A DNA stretch of 64,000 nucleotides, taken from assembly GCA_016710285.1 (NCBI GenBank), contig JADJXR010000001.1:682001-746000 (forward strand), given 5' to 3'. The position numbers and the translations under genes are program-made. This DNA is from Chlorobiota bacterium. GTDB taxonomy: Bacteria; Bacteroidota; Ignavibacteria; OLB7. A model generated the notes under the pieces. It did no database searches. It was not told where the DNA came from and saw only the letters and a list, made by a program, of their open reading frames with translations. Positions 44,377 to 53,689 of the stretch are shown piece by piece; position 1 is the first letter of the stretch, and every line of letters begins with the position of its first letter.

Positions 44377-46980
44377 TTAGGCCATCCCACTCACGATGGC
44401 TTGAACCTGCCCTATCGCATTCTCCAAATTCTCCACCTGCCGCCCCCCGGCCGTGGCCAAGTGCGCCTTCCCGCCGCCGCCGCCGCCAACCAGCTTGGCA
44501 ACCGCTCCAACAATCTTCCCTGCCGATAACCTTTCGGTCAGATCGTCGGTGACAACGCAGACAAATTGCGCTTTCCCTTCAATTTCGGCACCAAGCAGGC
44601 CGATCCCTCCGCTTCCCAAGCGATTGCGCAGATCATCACCCAATGATTTTAAGGCCTCGATGTCGGCCGCCGCCACTTGCCCGGTTGCCACCCGGAAGCC
44701 GTTCAGCGAACTGGCCTGATTAATAATGTTGTCAAGCACCCCAGCCGCCGAAGCCAAACGCGCATGGGCCAGCTCTTTCTCCAGCCCTTTCTTCTCCTCA
44801 AGCAATCCCTCAATTTTTTGGTACAACTCACGGTCGCTTACCCCAAGCCGCTTCGATAGCCGCTCAATTTCGTGGTACCGTCCCAGCAGCAGGGCATCGG
44901 CATCGAAGCCGGTGACAGCCTCGATCCGGCGAACTCCGGCTTGAATGCTGCTTTCGGCGGTGAGCTTGAAGAAGCCGATGTCGGCGGTGTTCCGCACGTG
45001 CGTTCCGCCGCAGAACTCCACCGAGAACGCAGGGTCAATCGTCACGACCCGCACCCGCGAGCCGTATTTGTCGCCAAAAAACATCTTCACGTTCGGGATC
45101 TTTCGGGCCTCCTCAATCGCAACTTCCTCGGTCTGAACAGAAATTCCTTCCCGGATTTTTGCGTTGACCATCGCCTCAATCTCGCGCAATTCCTTATCGC
45201 TCACTTTGCTGAAGTGATTGAAATCAAAACGGAGATGGTCCGGTGTAACCAACGACCCCGCTTGCTGAACGTGCGTCCCCAACACACGGCGCAAGGCCTC
45301 GTGCAGGATGTGGGTGGCCGAGTGGTTCCGTTGGATATGGGCGCGGTAGCCGGTGGCAAGCTGGACGATTGCGTCGTCGCCAACGCTGATTCCGGAAGGC
45401 TCCGATTCCAGCGTGTGCAGGAACAGGGTGCCGATTTTATGAACATCGGCCACCGGGTAGGCTTCCCCCCCAATCGTGATGGTCCCGTGGTCGCTTACTT
45501 GGCCACCCATCTCGGCATACAACGGCGTGCGGTCCAGCACCACTCCATGCTCGGTGACGGCAAGGACGCGTGCCTCCGCAGTGGTCTGGTCGTAGCCAAC
45601 GAACTCGGTGCTCCCCTCCACGTTCAGGCTGACGGCTTCCTGCGAAACGTTTTTGCGAGCCATGCGGGCGCGGCGTTTCTGCTCATCCATTAGCTGGTTG
45701 AACCCCGCAACATCCACGCCGATTCCCCGCTCGCGGGCAAGCAATTCGGTAAGGTCCAGGGGGAAGCCGCAGGTGTCGTACAGGAAGAACGCATCGGCAG
45801 CATTGACGATGCTTGCTTCGGCGGTGCGCTGCTGGAACTCTGCCACCCCTTTCTCGATTGTCGTCCCGAACTGCTCTTCCTCGGCGCGAATGATCTTCTC
45901 GATATACTCCCGCTGGCGAACGATTTCCGGGAAGACATCCCCCATGGTGTCGGCCAGCACGGAAACAAGGCGGCACAGGATTGGATCTTTCACATCCAAC
46001 TCGATAAACGCATACTTCACGGCGCGGCGAAGCAGGCGGCGAAGGACGTAGCCGCGCCCGGCGTTCCCCGGCGCAGCGCCATCGGCCACGGCAAAGGCAA
46101 CGGTTCGGACGTGGTCCGCCAACACCCGCATGGCGATGCTGGGGCGGTCATCCAGCCCGCCGGAGTATGGTTTGCCGGCAATACGGGAGATTTCCTGCAG
46201 CAGCGGCATGAAGACATCGGTGTCGTAGTTGCTCGATTTCCCCTGGACCAGCGCGCAGATCCGCTCGAACCCCATTCCGGTGTCAACGTGCTTGGCCGGA
46301 AGTTCTTCCAAGCTGCCATCGGCTTTGCGGTTGTATTGGATGAACACCAGGTTCCAGAACTCAATCACATCTTGCGATCCGGCATTCACCAGCGGGCCGC
46401 CGCTGCCGTCGGGGGTGCGGTCGAAGTGGATCTCTGAGCAAGGGCCGCAGGGGCCGGTCTCCCCCATCTCCCAGAAATTATCTTTTGCCCCACACCAGTG
46501 GATATGCTCGGGAAGGATGTCCGTTTCGTTCCGCCAGATGTCGTAGGCTTCTTGGTCCTGCTCGCTTCCGTCATCGGCGCGATAAACCGTGACGTGGATC
46601 CGATCCTTCGGCAATCCCCAGACGCTGGTGACAAGCTCCCACGCCCACGTAATCGCCTCTCGCTTGTAGTAGTCCCCGAACGACCAGTTCCCCAGCATCT
46701 CAAAAAAGGTGTGGTGGTAGGTGTCGTGGCCAACCTCCTCAAGGTCGTTGTGTTTCCCGCTGACGCGCACACACTTTTGGGTGTCGGCAGCGCGGGCATA
46801 ATCGCGGGTTCCGGTTCCAAGAAAGACATCCTTGAACTGGTTCATCCCGGCGTTGGTGAACAACAGCGTTGGGTCCCCATGGGGAACAACCGGAGCCGAA
46901 GGGACGATTGTATGGCCGCGCTGGCGGAAGAATTCAAGAAACGATTGCCGAAGCTCGCGTGAAGTCATGGAAGTGGGCAT
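44377..46980 (-). CDS. alaS: Alanyl-tRNA synthetase
   Basis: An 867-residue class II synthetase charging tRNA-Ala. The catalytic core starts ELRQSFLEFFRQRGH and includes TLLFTNAGMNQFKD. The editing domain carries the zinc site HxxxH (RNHSATHILH) and the distal Cys/His (FCGGTH). The C-terminal DHHA1 region ends in the usual GGGGGGKAHLATAGG. Length is typical (about 870-880). Start could be the ATG at 46980 or the one four codons later (MTSRELRQ). It recognises the G3-U70 pair that is visible in the tRNA-Ala encoded 0.9 kb upstream. Confidence 0.96.
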   Translation of the reverse strand: MPTSMTSRELRQSFLEFFRQRGHTIVPSAPVVPHGDPTLLFTNAGMNQFKDVFLGTGTRDYARAADTQKCVRVSGKHNDLEEVGHDTYHHTFFEMLGNWSFGDYYKREAITWAWELVTSVWGLPKDRIHVTVYRADDGSEQDQEAYDIWRNETDILPEHIHWCGAKDNFWEMGETGPCGPCSEIHFDRTPDGSGGPLVNAGSQDVIEFWNLVFIQYNRKADGSLEELPAKHVDTGMGFERICALVQGKSSNYDTDVFMPLLQEISRIAGKPYSGGLDDRPSIAMRVLADHVRTVAFAVADGAAPGNAGRGYVLRRLLRRAVKYAFIELDVKDPILCRLVSVLADTMGDVFPEIVRQREYIEKIIRAEEEQFGTTIEKGVAEFQQRTAEASIVNAADAFFLYDTCGFPLDLTELLARERGIGVDVAGFNQLMDEQKRRARMARKNVSQEAVSLNVEGSTEFVGYDQTTAEARVLAVTEHGVVLDRTPLYAEMGGQVSDHGTITIGGEAYPVADVHKIGTLFLHTLESEPSGISVGDDAIVQLATGYRAHIQRNHSATHILHEALRRVLGTHVQQAGSLVTPDHLRFDFNHFSKVSDKELREIEAMVNAKIREGISVQTEEVAIEEARKIPNVKMFFGDKYGSRVRVVTIDPAFSVEFCGGTHVRNTADIGFFKLTAESSIQAGVRRIEAVTGFDADALLLGRYHEIERLSKRLGVSDRELYQKIEGLLEEKKGLEKELAHARLASAAGVLDNIINQASSLNGFRVATGQVAAADIEALKSLGDDLRNRLGSGGIGLLGAEIEGKAQFVCVVTDDLTERLSAGKIVGAVAKLVGGGGGGKAHLATAGGRQVENLENAIGQVQAIVSGMA

Positions 46981-47113
46981 TGGCCGTTGGTCAGTACGTC
47001 AGTTTGTGTGGGTCGCCCTTGCTGTGCGCAAAGGCATCTGCTGAGTTTTGTTGCCTGCTGGTCTTCCGTTCCCCTCTCTCTCACAGCATCCAAAACTCAT
47101 CATGCCGTCATCT

Positions 47114-47674
47114 CTATTTTCCGTCATCGCCTTTGAACAAGGGGTAATCGGCTTCAACATCACCCCGTTTAATATCCATCAGGCGGCGTTTCAGCAGTGC
47201 GCGGCGGATTGGTTTCAGGTGGTCGAAAAAGTAGATGCCGTTCAAGTGGTCAACCTCGTGCTGTATCACACGGGCAAGGATTCGGTCGGTTTCCAGAATG
47301 TGTTCGTGCATGTCAACATCGTAAAACCGCACCTGGATCATGGCCGGGCGGATCACATCGGCGCGAAGGTCGGGAAGGCTAAGGCAGCCTTCTTCCATCG
47401 GGATTTCTTCGTCGGAGAACGCCTCGATCACGGGGTTAATCAGCACCAGCGGCTGTTGCTGCTCGAATCCTTCGTAGGAGCTAACATCAATCACCGTCAT
47501 CGCCAAATTTTTCCCGACCTGGTTTGCCGCCAAGCCAATCCCATCGGCGTTGTCCATGGTGGCCAGCATATCCTGGGCAAGCTGTGCTATCTCGGCATTG
47601 ATTTCTTCAACGGCCTTCAGCTTTTTCCGCAGAATCGGATGATCGAAGGTGTAGATGGGAAGAATGTGGTCCAT
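47114..47674 (-). CDS. def: Peptide deformylase
   Basis: A 186-residue iron/zinc enzyme removing the formyl group from nascent N-terminal Met. All three motifs are present: GIGLAANQVG (motif 1), EGCLSLP (motif 2, metal Cys) and QHEVDHLNG (motif 3, two metal His plus catalytic Glu). The start at 47674 (MDHILPIYTF) is chosen: the longer frame to 47956 runs through tRNA-Asp and tRNA-Ala and reads tRNA sequence as protein. It lies downstream of the tRNA pair and its terminator, so it has its own promoter. Length is normal. Confidence 0.95.
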   Translation of the reverse strand: MDHILPIYTFDHPILRKKLKAVEEINAEIAQLAQDMLATMDNADGIGLAANQVGKNLAMTVIDVSSYEGFEQQQPLVLINPVIEAFSDEEIPMEEGCLSLPDLRADVIRPAMIQVRFYDVDMHEHILETDRILARVIQHEVDHLNGIYFFDHLKPIRRALLKRRLMDIKRGDVEADYPLFKGDDGK

Positions 47675-47771
47675 AAACAAAGGCTGTGTTGATTGGAACT
47701 TTGTTGATGATTGAAAGAAGCGGAACGTTGCGATTGCTGGAACCGACGGAGCATCGGAACCGAATGGGCTA

Positions 47772-47807
47772 AAAACAACAATGCCGACCTTGTGTGAAGG
47801 TCGGCAT
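47772..47807 (-). terminator. Terminator of the tRNA pair
   Basis: ATGCCGACCT/AGGTCGGCAT (10-bp stem, 7-nt loop) is followed on the minus strand by TGTTGTTTTT. It lies 13 bp past tRNA-Asp. Confidence 0.8.
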
Positions 47808-47819
47808 CGTGTAGCGAAG

Positions 47820-47893
47820 CGGGACGGACGAGACTTGAACTCGCGACCTCCTGCGTGACAGGCAGGCATTCTAACCAACTGAACTACCGCCCC
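47820..47893 (-). tRNA. tRNA-Asp (GTC)
   Basis: A 74-nt cloverleaf, GGGGCGG... with acceptor CCGTCCC and discriminator G. The anticodon stem CCTGC/GCAGG holds the loop CTGTCAC, so the anticodon is GTC. The T-loop GTTCAAGTC is standard. CCA is not encoded. It is processed with tRNA-Ala from one transcript. Confidence 0.95.
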
Positions 47894-47914
47894 AAAACGT
47901 GTTTCCTTTTTTCG

Positions 47915-47987
<73 letters not shown>

Positions 47988-48020
47988 TTGTTGATCCCGG
48001 CGTGGTTCCGAAAGGGAGCG

Positions 48021-48052
48021 CAAAGATAGGGGCACGGCGAAGGCGTGTGCAA
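48021..48052 (-). promoter_or_regulatory. Bacteroidota-type promoter of the tRNA operon
   Basis: On the minus strand, TTG (48050-48052), 21 nt, then TATCTTTG (48021-48028) and CGC. This matches TTG-N19-21-TAnnTTTG and sits ~34 bp upstream of tRNA-Ala. It is a good phylogenetic marker for the FCB group. Confidence 0.7.
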
Positions 48053-48150
48053 GCGTTTTTTTTCGGTATAAAATCTTTTAACGACTTCGCAAACCGTGAA
48101 CGATTTTTGGCTGTTGAAGTCTGTCATCTTTTCCTCTGTTATGCCGGTGT

Positions 48151-48158
48151 TATGTTTG
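48151..48158 (+). promoter_or_regulatory. Possible -7 element of the redox operon
   Basis: TATGTTTG matches the -7 consensus, 40 bp before the oxidoreductase ATG at 48199. No TTG at the proper spacing. Confidence 0.4.
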
Positions 48159-48198
48159 CGGTGATTCTAATCCGCTTTCCATCCTTCTTGCACAGACC

Positions 48199-50703
48199 AT
48201 GAACAACTCCGCACCAACCGGTTCACCGGAGCAACTCCATATCGGCATCCCGGGCTTTAGCTACCACGACCTGTACGACCCCATACGGCTGCGCGACCTT
48301 TCCCAGCATTTCGACGCGGCATTGCGGGCAACCGATCCAGATCTGTGGGCCAAATTCGACCACTACCGCCACACCGGCGGCGAAGGGATGAAGCCGGAAG
48401 AACGCTCGGAGGTAGCGATTGCCGTTGCGCCACACCTTTCGGCCTTCATCACCGAACTCTTCCAAGTTCAAGACGAGCATGGGCGGCTGCGGCGCGTTGT
48501 GGAAGATGACACCGTGGTTCTGACCTTCAAGCGGGAATTTGTGGTGCGCCGGGCACTGAAACGAATCACCAACGCCGATGGGCTTGACGCTGCCGCCGTG
48601 ATTGCCGCCACCGAAGTGCTGAACAATGCCCTCTTCCTGGAAACCTTTGCCCAAACCGACCCCGAGCGCGCGTTGGCGGTCTCGGTGATCCACTTGATTG
48701 ATTTGGAGAAATCGTTCAAGCACTCGGAGCTTCACCATGAGGAACCATCGGCCCAGTTGATTGCCGAGGTTGCCACCATTCGCCAGCGGGTTGCCGAAGC
48801 AATCGAACGCTCCCCCGCGGTTGCGGTCCAGCTGGCCGGCGTGGATTCGCTCCCCGACGACCATGCGGTGGTTACCGGGGTGCTTGGCCTGTACGAGCGG
48901 TGGATTGCCCTTCAGCACCACCAACACCGCCCCGAAACACGCGGCTGGGCATCGCTGCGGATTCCGCACAACGTCAACTTTGCCCACCTTGTTCACTTGC
49001 AGCCAGCAGCCGACAAGCCGGAAGGAACCTACGTTGGCCCACCCGAGCATTATCGCTTCCGCGACGGGTTCAAGCTGACGGACCACCGCGCAACCGCACG
49101 CGAAATTTTGGGGGAGGTGGAATACTGCATCTACTGCCACAACCGCGATAAAGACTCCTGCAGCAAAGGCTTGCGGGCAAAAGATGGAACCATCCAGAAA
49201 AACCCGCTGGGCGTAACCCTGAACGGCTGCCCGTTGGGTGAGAAAATCTCCGAAGCTCATACCCTGAAGGGGGGCGGCGACGGCCTTGCAGCCCTTGCAA
49301 TGGTGATGGTAGATAACCCAATGTGCCCCGGAACCGGGCACCGCATCTGCAACGACTGCATGAAGGCTTGCATCTACCAGAAGCAGGAACCAGTCAACAT
49401 CCCGCAGATTGAAACCAGCTTGCTCACCGAAGTGCTGAACTATCCGTTCGGCTTCGAGATGTACTCACTCCTGACCCGTTGGAACCCGCTGAATATCCGC
49501 CGCCCCTACGCGCTTCCCTACAACGGGAAGAAGGTGTTGGTGGTGGGATTGGGACCGGCGGGCTACACCCTTTCCCACTACCTTATCAACGAAGGTTTTG
49601 GCGTGGTGGGGGTTGATGGATTAAAGATTGAGCCGCTGCCGGAGCGTTGGGTTGGAAGCAAAACCACCCCGCCGCAGCCAATCCGCGATTACCACGAACT
49701 GATTGACCAACTTGATGAGCGCATCCTGCTTGGTTTTGGTGGTGTTTCGGAGTACGGGATCACTGTTCGGTGGGATAAGAACTTCCTGAAGGTGATCTAC
49801 ATCGCGCTGGCGCGGCGGCGGAACTTCCGCATCTACGGCGGGATCCGTTTTGGGGGAACCATCACCATTGATGATGCCTGGAAGATGGGATTCGACCATA
49901 TCGCCATTGCCACCGGAGCCGGCAAACCAACGCTGGTCCCGATGAAAAACAACCTGCTGCGCGGCATCCGCCAAGCCAGCGATTTCTTGATGGCGTTGCA
50001 GCTTACCGGCGCGTTCAAACGCGACGCGCTGGCCAACCTTGAGGTGCGCCTTCCGGCAGTGGTGATTGGCGGCGGCCTAACCGGAATTGATACCGCCACC
50101 GAAGTGATGGCCTACTATCCAATCCAAGTGGAACGGCTTGCACGCCGGATAGACACCCTGATTGCAGAGCTTGGGGAAGCAACATTCTGGAGCGGCTTCA
50201 ACGAAGAAGAGCGGGAGACGCTGCACGAGATGGTGGGCCACGGGCACGCGCTGCAACAAGAACGGGAGGCCGCCGCACGGGAAGGGCGCGTCCCGAATTT
50301 TATTGACCTGATCCGCTCCTGGGGTGGGGTCTCGCTGGTGTACCGGAAATCCGTCACCGACTCCCCCGCCTACCGTTTGAACCACGAGGAAATCGCCGAA
50401 GCGTTGGAGGAAGGGATTTACTTCGTTGAGAATATGTCCCCCACGGCTGCCATTGCCGGCAAGCACGGAGCGGTGGAAGGGATCGTGTTCCAGCAGCAAG
50501 GGGCCGACGAAAACGGAAAATGGCGAAGCACCGGCAAGGAGTTCACCATTCCCGCCCGCACCGTACTGATTGCAGCCGGAACAGCCCCGAACACGATTAT
50601 CGAACGCGAGAACCCAGGGGCATTCGCCTACGACGAATGGCAGCAATACTTTGCGCCGCACACCACTGCTTCTGTGCCTCAGCCGGAAGAGGTTGAGCCA
50701 TGA
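48199..50703 (+). CDS. GltD/NfnB-like flavin Fe-S oxidoreductase, large subunit
   Basis: An 834-residue protein. Residues 1-300 form a helical N-terminal domain that I do not recognise. Residues ~305-395 hold a dense cysteine region (CIYCHNRDKDSC, NGCPLGE, MCPGTGHRICNDCMKAC), like the [4Fe-4S] module of glutamate synthase small subunit/NfnB. The FAD Rossmann motif GLGPAGY lies at about 449 and the NAD(P) motif IGGGLTGID near 624. The C-terminus resembles pyridine nucleotide-disulfide oxidoreductases without the redox disulfide. With the PyrK-like protein encoded at 52349 it should form a flavin, Fe-S, NAD(P)H electron-transfer complex. The partner substrate is unknown. It overlaps the next gene by 4 bases (ATGA). 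Confidence 0.75.
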   Translation: MNNSAPTGSPEQLHIGIPGFSYHDLYDPIRLRDLSQHFDAALRATDPDLWAKFDHYRHTGGEGMKPEERSEVAIAVAPHLSAFITELFQVQDEHGRLRRVVEDDTVVLTFKREFVVRRALKRITNADGLDAAAVIAATEVLNNALFLETFAQTDPERALAVSVIHLIDLEKSFKHSELHHEEPSAQLIAEVATIRQRVAEAIERSPAVAVQLAGVDSLPDDHAVVTGVLGLYERWIALQHHQHRPETRGWASLRIPHNVNFAHLVHLQPAADKPEGTYVGPPEHYRFRDGFKLTDHRATAREILGEVEYCIYCHNRDKDSCSKGLRAKDGTIQKNPLGVTLNGCPLGEKISEAHTLKGGGDGLAALAMVMVDNPMCPGTGHRICNDCMKACIYQKQEPVNIPQIETSLLTEVLNYPFGFEMYSLLTRWNPLNIRRPYALPYNGKKVLVVGLGPAGYTLSHYLINEGFGVVGVDGLKIEPLPERWVGSKTTPPQPIRDYHELIDQLDERILLGFGGVSEYGITVRWDKNFLKVIYIALARRRNFRIYGGIRFGGTITIDDAWKMGFDHIAIATGAGKPTLVPMKNNLLRGIRQASDFLMALQLTGAFKRDALANLEVRLPAVVIGGGLTGIDTATEVMAYYPIQVERLARRIDTLIAELGEATFWSGFNEEERETLHEMVGHGHALQQEREAAAREGRVPNFIDLIRSWGGVSLVYRKSVTDSPAYRLNHEEIAEALEEGIYFVENMSPTAAIAGKHGAVEGIVFQQQGADENGKWRSTGKEFTIPARTVLIAAGTAPNTIIERENPGAFAYDEWQQYFAPHTTASVPQPEEVEP

Positions 50704-52259
50704 GTTTTTTACACCGGAACCTAACGCAGATATGGGATCAGCTTCGTAGTAAAAAAAATCAATCCCAAGATTTTCTTGAAGAACTACGGATTGAGAAGTT
50801 GCGTGGCATACGTGATCTTAGGGTTCCTTTTTCATTTCCCGTTTCGGTAATTGCTGGGCCGAATGGATCGGGGAAATCAACCGTTCTTTTTGCATGCGCT
50901 TGTGCCTACAGGCCACCAAGCAAGACTTGGGGGATCGTCCCATCAAAACTTTTTCCGAATCTGCAGACACAAGGTAGCGCAAGCCCTTCGGATAAATCTA
51001 CAGGAACGGTATTTGAGTACTATTATTTAAGCAATAGCACCAAAACAAGAATGCGATGGGCCAAAGGGAAAACTTGGAATAAAAGTTTTCTTGGAAAAAG
51101 GGAGGGCATCCAACCAGAACGGCACACCTATATCCGCACGTTATCGAACCTGACGAACCCATCCGAAGTACGAAGCATTCTTCAAATGGGAAAATCAACG
51201 TTTACTCAGGAAGAATTAACTGCGGACCTTATTGCTTTTGCGCACCGCATCTTGCCAGTTCGGTATCGTGGGTTGACGTTATTAAAGAGGCGAGACAACA
51301 AAGATTTATTATTTGCTGTTCGCGAAAACGATGAGGAGAGCTATTCGGAATTTCACATGTCAGCGGGTGAGCGAGCGATCCTTCGCATCTCCAAAGACAT
51401 TTCACAGATGAATGATAGCCTTGTTTTAATTGATGAAGTTGAGGCAGGCTTGCACCCTGTGACTCAGCAACAGATGATGTTAGAACTGCAACGTTTGGCG
51501 TTGCGTAATAATCTTCAAATCATTGTCACAACCCATAGTTCCGTAGTTATCGAAAGCGTTCCCCAAGATGCACGAATATTTTTAGACCGTACAGAGAATA
51601 ACGTTGTGATTCAGACTCCATATCGTGATATTATTCAAAAAGCATTGTATGGAAGATCATTAAATAAGCTGTCCATTTTATGCGAAGATGACGTTGCCGA
51701 AGGGGTTATTATGGGCGTGTTAGACGTTCTAAACCCCAGAATTGGCATTGCTCCAGATGACATCACCGTTGGCCGCGATACAGGAAAAGACCAATTTGGC
51801 CAGCATATTGAAGCGTTGGCCAAATTCCAGACGCTTGATTCATTCGTGTTTATTCTTGATGGCGATGCGCGTAATCTTGAAAATAGTTTGCGAAGCGTAG
51901 GAGCGCGCCATGGCCATGCTATTTCCCTTTTGTTCCTTCCAAGCAATCAATCTCCAGAAGTATGGCTGTGGTCCATCCTTACCGCAAAGTGTGATGATTA
52001 TGCCACAGTGCTTGGAACAACTGTAGAAGATTTACAAAGAAAAATTCAATTAATAGATCAGATATACTCTGGCGCATCCGATAAACCAACCAATATCAAC
52101 AAAAATAAATTGGAAACACTGGCCGAAGAACTCAATCGAACTGTCCCCCAAATTGCTCGCCTTGTTGCCGCTGGCGAAAGCCAATCCCACAAAGGTGAGA
52201 TGAAGGTTTTTGTTGATGAATTGTCAGATGCAATTATTGCTTGGAGGAACAGATATTGA
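50700..52259 (+). CDS. OLD-like ATPase with TOPRIM-type domain
   Basis: A 519-residue ABC/SMC-type ATPase. The Walker A GPNGSGKST is at 53-61. The signature-like SAGERAILRIS lies near 222-232, the Walker B VLIDEVEAGLHP near 242-253, and an H-loop (VTTHSSVV) follows. After ~320, an Asp/Glu pattern (LCEDDVAEG near 325, then VFILDGDARN near 383) fits a TOPRIM fold (Glu, then DxD), as in OLD nucleases. It is markedly AT-rich (about 42 percent GC by eye) beside ~58 percent neighbours and sits between the two subunits of a redox enzyme, sharing ATGA with the first. It is likely horizontally acquired. Related proteins belong to anti-phage systems (OLD, Gabija GajA, PARIS AriA); this exact family was not identified. 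Confidence 0.75.
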   Translation: MSFLHRNLTQIWDQLRSKKNQSQDFLEELRIEKLRGIRDLRVPFSFPVSVIAGPNGSGKSTVLFACACAYRPPSKTWGIVPSKLFPNLQTQGSASPSDKSTGTVFEYYYLSNSTKTRMRWAKGKTWNKSFLGKREGIQPERHTYIRTLSNLTNPSEVRSILQMGKSTFTQEELTADLIAFAHRILPVRYRGLTLLKRRDNKDLLFAVRENDEESYSEFHMSAGERAILRISKDISQMNDSLVLIDEVEAGLHPVTQQQMMLELQRLALRNNLQIIVTTHSSVVIESVPQDARIFLDRTENNVVIQTPYRDIIQKALYGRSLNKLSILCEDDVAEGVIMGVLDVLNPRIGIAPDDITVGRDTGKDQFGQHIEALAKFQTLDSFVFILDGDARNLENSLRSVGARHGHAISLLFLPSNQSPEVWLWSILTAKCDDYATVLGTTVEDLQRKIQLIDQIYSGASDKPTNINKNKLETLAEELNRTVPQIARLVAAGESQSHKGEMKVFVDELSDAIIAWRNRY

Positions 52260-52348
52260 ACCCCAAGTAACTTTTTCTTCTTGATTCGGGTTATTCGCAG
52301 TTTATTTTCCAGCATCAGGAATCAGCTACTCCCAATACATACAGCATA

Positions 52349-53620
52349 GTGGACACGACCAACAGCAACGATCATCAGAACCTGAAAAACGTTCTTCTGC
52401 GCCAAGCGGCAAAGGGGGAGGCGGGGTTCTTCACTTCCTACAACAACGCCGGGCGGTTTATCAGCTACTACGGCGATAACCACCCCCGATACGCGGGGAA
52501 CGTGGTGAAAGCGATGGCTTCGGCAAAGGATGGATACCCGCACGTGGCGCAGCTTTTCAGCGATTACGCAGCCGCGCTGGACCCCGCCGACCAACCCGCC
52601 CGCGATGCCGAGTGGGATGCCTTCGGCGCAATGCTCGATGGCCAGTTCATCGCAACCGTCCACCAAGTTATCCGGCTTACGCCGACCATCGTGGAGGTTA
52701 TCATCCATGCCCCGGCGGCAACCCAGCATTTCCACCCCGGGCAGTTCTACCGGCTGCAGAATTACGAGACCACAGCCACCGTTATTGAGGGAACACCCCT
52801 GCTGATGGAAGGCCTTGCGCTGACCGGTGCTTGGGTGGATACCGAGCGTGGATTGATGAGCACCATCGCCCTGGAAATGGGGACAAGCTCGCGCCTGTGC
52901 GCAATGCTGAAACCCGGCGATCAAGTGGTCCTGATGGGACCAACCGGAACCCCCACCGAAATTGAACCGAACGAAAATGTGATCCTTTGCGGTGGCGGGC
53001 TGGGGAACGCCGTGCTTTTCTCCATCGGCAAAGAAATGCGCCGCCAGGGATGCCGCGTGATCTATTTTGCTGGCTACCGGAAAGGGGAGGATTTATTCCA
53101 TCAAGAAGACGTGGAGGAATCGGCCGACCAAGTGATCTGGAGCAGCGATACCGGAGCCGAAATCGTGCCGCGCCGCCCGCAGGATGCCTACAAACGGGGG
53201 AATATCCTGGAGGCGATGATCGCCTACGCCACCGGGGAGCTTGGCCAGCAGCTTGTGCCGATGAACAGCGCGCACCGCTTGGTGGTGATCGGCTCCGATA
53301 AAATGATGAACGCGGTTCGGCAAGCCCGCTTTGGGGTGCTGGCTCCGCATCTTGGCCCGCACACGGCAATCGGCTCCATCAACTCGCCGATGCAGTGCAT
53401 GATGAAAGAGGTCTGCGCCCAGTGCATCCAGCGCCATGTTGATCCGGTGACGGGGGAAGAGAAAGGGTTCGTCTTCAGTTGCTTCAACCAGGACCAGCCG
53501 CTGGACAGCGTGGATTTCCATTTCCTTGAATCGCGCCTTCGGGCAAACAGCCTTTCGGAAAAAGTAGCAAACTTGTGGCTGAACCATCTGCTGAAGAAAC
53601 AACCAATAGAGATGGTGTAA
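52349..53620 (+). CDS. PyrK/NfnA-like ferredoxin-NAD(P) reductase-type subunit
   Basis: The protein is 423 residues from a GTG start at 52349. An N-terminal helical segment of ~90 residues is followed by an FNR-like FAD domain (HPGQFYRLQNYE) and an NAD(P)-binding domain (ENVILCGGGLGNAVLFSIGKEM). A C-terminal [2Fe-2S] region has cysteines in a PyrK-like pattern (MMKEVCAQC, then CF after ~20 residues, about 350-380). It resembles the electron-transfer subunit of dihydroorotate dehydrogenase and NfnA. It pairs with the GltD-like gene at 48199, but that gene is separated from it by the AT-rich ATPase gene. The first ~80 residues are unusual for the family. Substrate unknown. Confidence 0.75.
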   Translation: MDTTNSNDHQNLKNVLLRQAAKGEAGFFTSYNNAGRFISYYGDNHPRYAGNVVKAMASAKDGYPHVAQLFSDYAAALDPADQPARDAEWDAFGAMLDGQFIATVHQVIRLTPTIVEVIIHAPAATQHFHPGQFYRLQNYETTATVIEGTPLLMEGLALTGAWVDTERGLMSTIALEMGTSSRLCAMLKPGDQVVLMGPTGTPTEIEPNENVILCGGGLGNAVLFSIGKEMRRQGCRVIYFAGYRKGEDLFHQEDVEESADQVIWSSDTGAEIVPRRPQDAYKRGNILEAMIAYATGELGQQLVPMNSAHRLVVIGSDKMMNAVRQARFGVLAPHLGPHTAIGSINSPMQCMMKEVCAQCIQRHVDPVTGEEKGFVFSCFNQDQPLDSVDFHFLESRLRANSLSEKVANLWLNHLLKKQPIEMV

Positions 53621-53689
53621 AGAAACAGCGAGAGGAAGCAAGGCAACCTCGCGTCAATAGCGATACCAACATCCAACCGAACAATAACC

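Noticed and set aside
50700..52259. Insertion-sequence origin of the AT-rich ATPase gene
   Set aside because: There is no transposase, no terminal inverted repeats and no direct repeats at its borders that I could see; the gene overlap argues against a simple IS insertion.
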